In this document: positions 28,801-38,700 of the stretch, in pieces
Numbering within the stretch: the first letter of the stretch is position 1
Layout of the letters: every line of letters begins with the position of its first letter
The notes under the pieces: model-generated
Seen by the model: the letters and a program-made list of their open reading frames with translations, nothing else
The model's database searches: none
What the model was told of the DNA's origin: nothing
Source: Thunnus maccoyii
Lineage: Eukaryota > Chordata > Actinopteri > Scombriformes > Scombridae
DNA: 64,000 nt
Assembly (NCBI RefSeq): GCF_910596095.1
Contig: NC_056550.1
Coordinates: 3,348,001 to 3,412,000, forward strand
Direction: 5' to 3'
Translations under genes and position numbers: made by a program

Positions 28801-31800
28801 GGGGTTTATAGAGAAAAGAACTTTCACTTTACAGTTTTGATGCGCTGGCTGCCTTACCCAATGATATCCATGTGTTTTTAGATTTACCAATGTGTGATTT
28901 CCTACATTTCTTCAATAACCCCCAAGTGTGTTTTTTGTGCTGTATACTAGGTGTAAGTGATGAGAGCAATAATGATTGCTGATAAAATGACTTTTTCAGT
29001 TAAGAACAAGGTGTCACCATCTTAGTTTAGCATTTGCTAATTATCACGGAACGCAAAGTACAGCTGAGGCTGATGGGTTTTGCCAGTATTTGGTCATAAA
29101 CCAATGTATTGGATAAATCAAAATGTTGGCCTGTTAATGGCGCTGACTTAAAGATCAGAGGGTCACCAAAGTTTTGGCTATTCACGAATGTCAAATTTCA
29201 GTGTGGCTAAAATGTTGTGGATTAAAAGAGGGGCTACTTGGCAACCTGGTCTATTTCTTGTCCCTGCTGGTGTAAAGGTTCAGTGATGATGGCTCTAGAG
29301 TCTTTACTATTTGATTTTAGCATCACAATCAGATTAAAACCAGTTGTGATTATTAGTGGTTGTCCAGGAGCCAGCACACTGACGGCACATCAGTCCTCTA
29401 TGGAATGACCTTTTACCAAGAGACAGTCTGACCACATGTGGCACCATGAGAGTGACAACTTCTTAGAAAGCATACTTGGTTTTCATTTGTCAAAATTAAC
29501 CTGTGCCTCTCTCTTCTTTCCCTCTCTCTCACATCTATGGAGTTTCTCCAGTTTCATTTTAAGAAATATCTGTCTAGTCTTTCCATCTTTACTGGATCCT
29601 GTTCACAAATTAGACACTTCTGACCTCTGACCTGTAGTGCTATGTGGGAAAGGTGGTAAGCAGGCTTCTCTTTAGATCTGCCCGAAAAACAAGGAGCCCA
29701 CTATGACATACTCGACCCATATTTGATATTTTTAAATGCTACTATGACAAACGTCAGAGGGTGAACTTCAATAAGTATCCACACTTACAGTTTTATTTCA
29801 TCTTTAATGTGTCACACACACATGCATTTAGCATACCCTTGAGTGTAACAGGTACCTTAGAGTGCAGCTGCTCAAGTGTGTAACTCATGATTTCTGCTGA
29901 GCTGGCAGCAGTCAAGCATTTAAAGATGAAGCGTCCAGCTCTGATTCCAAGCATGACAGATGCTCTGATCACCTTGCCTAACACTCACACAAGTTTACAT
30001 ACAGTATGTATGTTAGGCAGGTTCTACTGATACAGGATTTTTTAAGGCTGATGGGAACTTTGGACTATAGCTGCAGTCAGTCGCTATTTACTGCTGAATC
30101 AAAATATCTCAACTTTTTCAGACTGTCACTCTTTGCAGTAGGCTAATGGTCCCTCACAACCTAGCCTTAAACAAATTTGGATAAACGTAATCATTAGATA
30201 GCTTCATATGATAAACAGGTGGCATTTTTTGATTCTTGCTTTTGCACAATATTCTTGTCTACATCACTCAAGGCTTCAGTATGCTTAAAACAAAGTGCTT
30301 GTCAAATTGTCTAAAAGCATCTGATTCCCCCTTTCCAACGCTTAATTTGGTGGGGGTGGTGTCAACAATTTTTGTAACTTTCTGAAACAGACAATCACGT
30401 CCAACTTTATGTAGCTGTTGGCCAGATGTGCGGAAGTGTGAAAGCAGAGTTTTAAAGAATCTGTCTGAAATTGTGCATGTTATCACCATTTGAACAATGA
30501 ATTGTGTTGAGACACACAAAAGACACAGAATTCTTGGAGAGACATTGGGGAAGTGGTGAGATGCAGAGGCTATGACAGCATGCCTTTAGATGTGTTAGGA
30601 TGACACATTAAACAACCAAGTTCATTTTACAGGTGAATAACATGCAAAATTTGTGATATATTAATCATGCTTTCTGGGATTGACTTGTTTCACCAAACTA
30701 CTACAAGGCTATAGCCCTGTGAGGCTCATCACAAATCATACCAAAGTTAACGGCATATCATCCAATAGTTTTATAATATTGTAATCCGGACCAACATCAA
30801 CCTCCTTAGAGTCATGCGGCTTGTATGGCTCAAACTTCAAGTAATCAGTGTGTCTTCCAGTTTTTTCATTGTCTTCAGAAGCTAAAATTCATGAAATAGC
30901 CTTTTATAATAAATACATGCTAAAAAAATGTATTATTCTATCATATTCTTGCTATGTCTTACCTGGTCTACTTCATTTTGAGTCAGCTCTCTGTTGTTAG
31001 CATGTTGGTCAGAACCTTGTGGTCTTTCTCCGCCCTCTCCCCTCCAGTGACGTCTGTGCATCCTGGCCAGGTCTTCCTCCTCCTCTTCCTCCTCCTCCTC
31101 TTCCTCTTCTCTGTCATCCATAGCAGCAATGTGATGAAGTACATTATGTGTTCCTTCCTGGTTGCACAGACAATAATGAATAACTTAGTACAGCCTATAC
31201 GCTGCAGGCTCTCAAACTGCCCAAACACTCAGACATTGGTTCAACATATCATGTTCAGTACTGGACAGTCTCTCTGGAAAGGCCATCCCATTGACTTAAA
31301 ACACTGGTTCTAATGTGTTTTGAACCTAGGACCTTCTCAGTGTAAAGCAGAAGTGATAACCACTACACTATAGAACCTTGTGTTTGATTCTAATTTGTTT
31401 CATAAATTTAAAGCAATATCTTTTTTTGGCTTCTTTGTGGAAACAAACAAGATGCAAGATGTCTCCCCCTTTTTCCAGTCTTTATGCTAAGCTAAGCTAA
31501 ACATAAGCATATTTCCCAAAAAGTTAAACTTTTTTTCTCAATAAATATGGTTCCAGTGAATAAGATCTGGATATCTACTTTTAAAATTGTGACAGTCAAG
31601 GCATCCTGTGGCCCACCATGCTTTGTTTAAACATCATACCTGGGATACGCCCTGCACCCATAATACATGAAGTCATAGTTCCACTGGGTTTCAAACGCAG
31701 GACCTTCTGCATATAAAGCAGACATGATTACCTCTACACTATGGAACCTCACAACAAAAACTCCAATGTGTTTGATGGTCACAATATTTTGTCATAAATA

Positions 31801-34800
31801 TCAAGCTATAACATATGCTAAAGGATCAATTATTTTATTAGTATTCAACAACTACTGCTCCCAAGAGGCGTGCTGTGTTGGATTTGATTGAGACTTGATT
31901 GTACAACACGTTACACTTTAAGAAAGGAGAAAATGGGTTTTTCATATAAAAATATGTCAAATGCATCTTTTGGAAATATATGCTGATAGTAAGTACAATG
32001 ATATGCCAAGAAACACAAGGTTACAACACAGCTAGTGAAGAGGTAATATATCACTAACTACTGGAGTAGTACAGTGTAGTACTTCCATATTACCAGGCTG
32101 TATGTACAGTATGTAAAGGCTCCTATTTTACCCAGAGACAGACAGCCAGACTCAGAATAGCTTTAACCTTCTCCTGACCTGGCTAGGGGCTTACAGACAA
32201 ACCCAGAGACCCTCAGCAGCTGGCCAGCGAAGACATGTATGTGGCTTTGAACATACATGGGCCTAACGCGTACACATATCCCTGTCTTCACTATATGAGT
32301 GCAACTAAGAGCCCAATTTTTTTCTATCTGCAATAGTCTGTGAACACGACTAAGGCTGTAACCTCAGACTCAGGATAGATGATAGCTAATCAACCTCTCA
32401 GAGAGGAACTTACGTCTTGCTTTCCATGACAATTCTCTTTAATGGTTTTACATGGTATAGTGATATGGCTTAAGGCAAATGTGACCCAACAGACTTTAGT
32501 CTAATTTGAGATAGGCTATGGACCCTGAGGACTTAAAGGATTGGTTCCACTGGGTTTTGAACCCAGGACCTTCTGCGTGTAAAGCAGACGTGATAACCTC
32601 TACACTATGGAACCTTGTATGCAGCCAGTAATGATGGTGTTTTCCAAAATGCAAAGCAAAATTTTCAGCAAGCAAAATCATATTAAATAGATTAATATGA
32701 TATGATTGATATGTATGCATGTATAATATGTACAACCTTAATATTTGGCTCCGACTCCAATACTCCCCATAAAGAAACACCAAACTCAGCAGGGTGTGGG
32801 GAGTGACAATAATAACTTTCCTCCTAGGCAAAGAGCCTATAGGTTGATGCTGGAGTAGGGCAGGAGCTTTTGAAATACTATGAGGATTTATGTTGCAGTG
32901 AGAGGAGTATGCCATAGCGGTAGACTCTAGTTGGCTGTCTGAATTACCACGCAGGCTTTGCTTCATTAAACCCTATTCTTGGGGCATTCTATGAAATACC
33001 TTTACAATTATAGTTTTCTTGAATGGTTTTACATGGTAAAATGGTATGGCTTAAGGCAAATGTGACCCAGCAGACTTCCTCAAAGGATTAAACTTAAGAT
33101 AAGCTCTACACCTTGAAGACGTAAAGTAAAAGTTGTGGTTCCACTGGGTTTTGAACCCAGGACCTTCTGCGTGTAAAGCAGATGTGATAACCTCTACACT
33201 ATGGAACCTTATATTTAGCTATTAATGATGCTGTACAAAAATGCAGAAAAAAGTTCAGTCAGCCAAATGACATGGAATAGATTATATGTGAGTGTAGAAT
33301 ATGTAAATCATTGATATTTGGCATCAGTGCGTCTAAGATCTGACCCCATCACTCCGCACAAGGAAACACCAAGCTCTGCACAGCAGAGAGTGGGGAGTGA
33401 TGGTAATAACTTTTCCCGTAGTGGTACATAGGCTGCAGCATAGCCACAAGCCACAGCATAGCCTTCAGGTGAGTGGGGTGGCAGCAGGCATGCAGCAAGA
33501 TAGTGAGTGAACCACTGACTGTTTAAGTACACCGCCATGATTAAAAGTGCGCTTTGGATTTATGTTTCAGTGAGAGGAGTATGCCATGTGAGTGTAGCAG
33601 TAGACTCAAGTTGGCTGTCTGAACTAGCTTGCTGGCTTCGCTTCATTTAACCCTTATCTTGGAACATGATATTAAACATCCTTTCCAATGACAATTTTCT
33701 TCAGTGGGTGTACATGGTATAAAGATATGGCCTAAGGCAAATGTGACTGAACACATTTCCTCAAAGGATCAAACTTGATACAGGTTCTGCACCCCGTAGA
33801 CATAAAGTGCTGGTTCCACTGGGTTTTGAACCCAGGACCTTCTGCGTGTAAAGCAGACGTGATAACCTCTACACTATGGAACCTTATATGCAACTGCTAA
33901 TATCACTTTTCAAAAATTCAAAGAAAAAAGCTGAGTCTGCCAAATCACATGGAATAGATTATATGTGAATGTAGAATATGTAAAGCTTTGATATTTGGTG
34001 TCTAGGCTCTGACGCCATCACTCCCCACAAGAAAACACCCAGCTCAGCACAGCAGGGTGTGGGGAGTTATGATAACTTTCCTCCCAGCGGAACTTTGGGT
34101 CCGTCCCAATACATACACCTGCGGTATTTGCAAGTAGTCAAGTTAGATACTTGTGTGACGTACTTCCGGTAACTGCCACAGTGCCCAAGGGCCCATTAAT
34201 ACTGCAAGAGTTTGGAGGTTTATGGGAACTCATTGGGACACGCTTGTAAAAAGGACATCCCATCACTCACACAAATACAAAATACTGTATATGGCACAAT
34301 CAAGCTCAGATGATTTGTTGAAGTAGGGGTAGGATCAACCATATTACACAGTCAGATGACAGTAAAAAAATCACATTCAAGAGCTGAGAGGGGAAATACA
34401 AAGCAGTTAAAGAGTTAGGCTATACTGAAGCATGAAGGTTTACTGTACATAAAAGAGACATAACACAATATTATTTTGAATGGTTTCTGTCTGATAACAT
34501 TTTTTTAAGGATGGACCTTCTACGTGTAAAGCAGACATGAAAATCCTCTACACTATGGAACCACTTGGTACTCTATGAGAACACAGCTTTATAAATATCA
34601 ACAAAAATAAAAATTACTTGTGAAACTAAGAAAATGCCATTAAGGAAAAAAATATACTCAAAGGCAGCTAATCAACTGTCACTCACGGTATAAAAATGGA
34701 CTGCATCATTTAGTACAAATTCCCTTAAGCACTTTGTTACAGAAAGGACAATCCACACCAAGGTGGCTTTTGAAATCTGACAAAATTCTGAGATACAATC

Positions 34801-35326
34801 CTACTACTACATGGCCAGCATATGAGCCAAGCTATGGGTGCATTCAATGGTTTTAACGCACATCCTCTGACCTATCAGGTAACAGTCAACAAGCTCATGG
34901 AATGATAATTCTAAATACAGATGGGTTTTTTGTATGGTTGCAAGCTAGAGTACATCATTTTCTACAGTTCAACCTCTACCAATTTATTTTTGACGGAACC
35001 CTGTGAAATGACCTCTGCTTGTAACAAAATGTTTTGCAATGATAAATGTCCAATGTGTTATGCAGCTGATGGTGAGGAATCAGTCTACCTAGGATTACTT
35101 ACCAAAAATATAACTTTTACATAATAATGTTATTATGCTTTGGTTGATTATTACACTCTGTACATTCTCACTTTCTTGTTACGTCATTTAATCTACCATT
35201 TGACACAAGCAAGTTTTGTTGCTTTCTTCCTGCAACACTGCTGAATAAGGAAGCATAAGTTAGCGCCTCATGCATTTATGTAAGTTTGTTTACATGCATG
35301 CCTCTGCCTCTTTGCATTTGAGTGTG

Positions 35327-35364
<38 letters not shown>

Positions 35365-35639
35365 GATGCAGTAAACAAGAGGGATTGCAAAACTGAAAGA
35401 TGTAAATGTGTGTCAGGACGCAATGGACCAGTGATCAGGTTTCAAAACAAGCCAGTCAGTCACAAGGCCAGGAGGAAGCTAATAAAGTGTTTTGTGTGTA
35501 TGTGACTATATGTGTGTGTGTGTGTGTGTGTGTGTAAGCGTGCCATTTGATACACAAGGGGAATTCAAAAACACAGTTATATTCACTTTCAGTTTGAAGA
35601 AGAGAAGGTAGCAGATGGCATGTACTTAGGTCAAGTTTG

Positions 35640-35703
<64 letters not shown>

Positions 35704-38700
35704 CTGGCATGCAGACAGATATATAGACCTGCTGTAAAATGACACTGAGCTTCAGCTGTAGCTCCTGATAACACACTGAAATACCTCAATCCCAGCATGA
35801 TCATTTCATGTTCTCATTTCCTGTACTCACTCTTTCCTTTCCACTTTCCACTGTAGTGTATTTGAGTATATTGAATCGAGTACTTGTACTGTCTATAAGA
35901 TGTCACAAAATAGTGGAAAATGCCAATTACAATTACAAAGCTGCATAATTTTCAATGAATTAACTAATTGTTTAGCTTCCTATTCAAAGTGGCAAATTGG
36001 AGGTGAATGGGAGTGAAGGAGAGTGTGACAACTAGCCAATATGAATACACATTTGAAAATTTGTTAAATCAGAGTGTGTCTATGTATTGTTAGAATCACA
36101 TTAAAAGGGATACCAAAAGTAAAAAAAAAAAAAAACTTTTAAAAACATGGTGACAGAAGACAGCTTTTTTGAAAAAAAACTGAAATGATGATTTTGTAAC
36201 AAAAAAGTCCACATATGTATCCAAAATATCCACATATTTGTGTTCAGGAAGAAAATAAACACACATATAGGATTATAAACTTGGCATGAAGCTCATCTTT
36301 AGTATATTCATTGTCAGAATAACCAATAAACTTCCAGCTATGATAAGGTGACTGCACATGACACGCCTCCCACCAATCTGACTTAGTTATAACATCTGAA
36401 CACCACCTCTGAGTAATAAAAATATGTATTGACCCACATGTACATGTCACTACCTGCTTTACTGACATGTATGATATTGTTGACATATACAAAAAACTTC
36501 CAACAACCCTGATTGTGATTTTCTGTTGTGATTCAATGCCCGTGCTCATTTAAATCTTATTAGTAATTTTAGTATTTTTAAGCATCCACCTCTCATATAG
36601 ACACACACACACACATACAGAGTTGTTCTCTTCTGCTTCTTCTGTTGCTCTGCTTGACACTAGAACCCTAATAAACTGCCACACATGACTCTGTCAGACA
36701 CACACACACACACAGTGTGTGCATATCCTGACTGGACGTGTAGGCCAGTGTGAGGGCTATTTATACATTGTACAGTTTGTTTGTTAGCACCGGCTGCTGT
36801 GTTGTGTCTGAGTGTGTGTTGTGGAGTCTTTGGGCGTTTTATTTTAGGACACAATTCAGTTTGTGTGACCCTACATTTAAACGATTGAATTTGTTTTATT
36901 GGTTGCTGGTAAACGTGAAACTGTAATGGAATATTTTTTCAGCTCTGCCATCTTCTTTGCATAGACCGGCAGAGAGGTTTACATGTACATAGTTCCAGTG
37001 TAACACCTTAACGCTGCTGTATAAATCCTGCCTCAGTCTGTAGAAATGATTTCTGCTCCAGTTTGAACTGTGCCTCAGGGTCAGGAGTGGCCTCTTCTAT
37101 AGCTATTTTAGACATGCCTTCATGCTTGATGAGCTCTACAGATTACAGTATTTTTAGTTTTAACATGTCTGTATCTGAAGTGAAAGATCTGTCAGTCTTC
37201 CATAATTAGGACAGCAGTCAGCCAGTCAGTCAGGTAATGTATGTGCTTCAATCTGTCTTATAGGCCAGAGCTTGACCAGACATGTCTGAGGTGTTGACAT
37301 TGTTAAATGGAGCTCACAGCATACATGTAGGTTCAGGCAGGAACATGCAGTCAGTGGTGCCACCCAGATCAGCTGATCATCAGCTAATATCCCTTCCATA
37401 TGTTATTTTACTTACACTAATTCATGCACTGTTGGTTGAACTTATCCGCATTTGTACCAGTCATACTAGTTTTTGCCCTGCTCACTATGCTTTCTGACTC
37501 AGAAGCAAATCTGTTGGACCAAAATGCCAAAGTCACTTAGCTTAGTCTCACATTGCCAGACCTGTCTCTACCTTACCCACTGTTCTAACACACCTTTACA
37601 AAAACAGGGCTGTACTGCGGTGAGAGAGCACAGTTTTTTCTTAACTCAAGCATCTGCAAAGGTCTGCGTGATGTAAATTTGGTCATCTGCCTATGTTCGC
37701 TAGGGAGGTTTGCACCGTACATACAGAATGTACATACCAACAAACGTGTGTGAACATTCCATGTACACAGACATCCTAGTATTAAGAGAACTGTGTATAT
37801 TGCCTATAAGTGTGCAGATGTGCCTAAATTTAAAAGGCCAGCCATGGAAACAGACTTAAAGCTGCACTAATCAATATTTCAATATTAACAATGTATTAAT
37901 TGACTACCTGTAATGTGAAACTGGTCACTCATAGAGATGAACCAATACAGAATTATCACCAAACTCTGCAGTTCCCCTAGGCTCTATGGACTGTTTTAGT
38001 ATCTTTCAGCTCATTGTTTTGGTTTTACTGCCCATAACTTACATTTCCAGCAGCAGCTGGCAGTCAGCTGCTTTCAGCAAAAAAGCTTTGATTAACCCAC
38101 TATCTGCAGTAGCTGCCTGATGAAAGTTAGTGACTAGCTGGTGAACAGAGTGGAGGATTTAGCACTAAAGTGACAGATATTTTTCTCAGGTGTGGCGACC
38201 AAAACAGAGCTAAAAGGAGAGGAAATATTGGACTTTGATTCGTCAGGTGGATAGAAACGTGACTCTAAATGAATGATAATGTTGCTGTGCATCTGCTGAA
38301 TGTGTAAAAAGGCAAATGACTGCTAAGAAGTTCACCATAAGAATTTTATAAGGTGATATGTGTTAGTGTTTTTAGCTTTTTCTGATGTCCCCAAGTGACC
38401 AGAAAAAAAGATTAATGCTGCTTTCAGGATATTCTCACAGTTTTTCAAGTCTGTCTTAAAGCAATACTCACATGTCCATATGCATATAAACAATTATTGG
38501 TCGCTGAATGGTTTCTCTTGTCAATGCTGGCTGTGATGAAATCCCCTCCTAAGGGGATTCCAATGTAAGAAGCTACTATGAGGCTTCAGCAGACTGAGTT
38601 AGACAAATCAAGAGGGTATCTTGCAAAGTCACACTCTTTTTAGTTCAAAATTCCCTCTTTGTGTTACTATCCCTCAGCAAGAAAAAACTGTGGAAATGCA

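Larger units (their letters stand above)
32400..34090 (-). repeat. Segmental tandem duplications carrying tRNA-Val
   Basis: Each intact tRNA is followed on the plus strand by similar DNA (ggaatagattatatgtga, gatatttgg, catcactccccacaag, gtggggagt) and preceded by similar DNA (atggcttaaggcaaatgtgac). tRNA starts are 594 and 675 bp apart. The whole unit, not only the tRNA, was duplicated. Confidence 0.75.

Noticed and set aside
31077..31113. GAG repeat considered as a regulatory triplet repeat
   Set aside because: It is in frame in a supported nfe2l1 exon and simply encodes poly-Glu.
32496..32966. 156-codon minus-strand open frame
   Set aside because: It overlaps a tRNA-Val gene and duplicated flanking DNA; no protein-like features.
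35456..35776. 106-codon frame with Thr-His repeats
   Set aside because: Translation of GT microsatellites.
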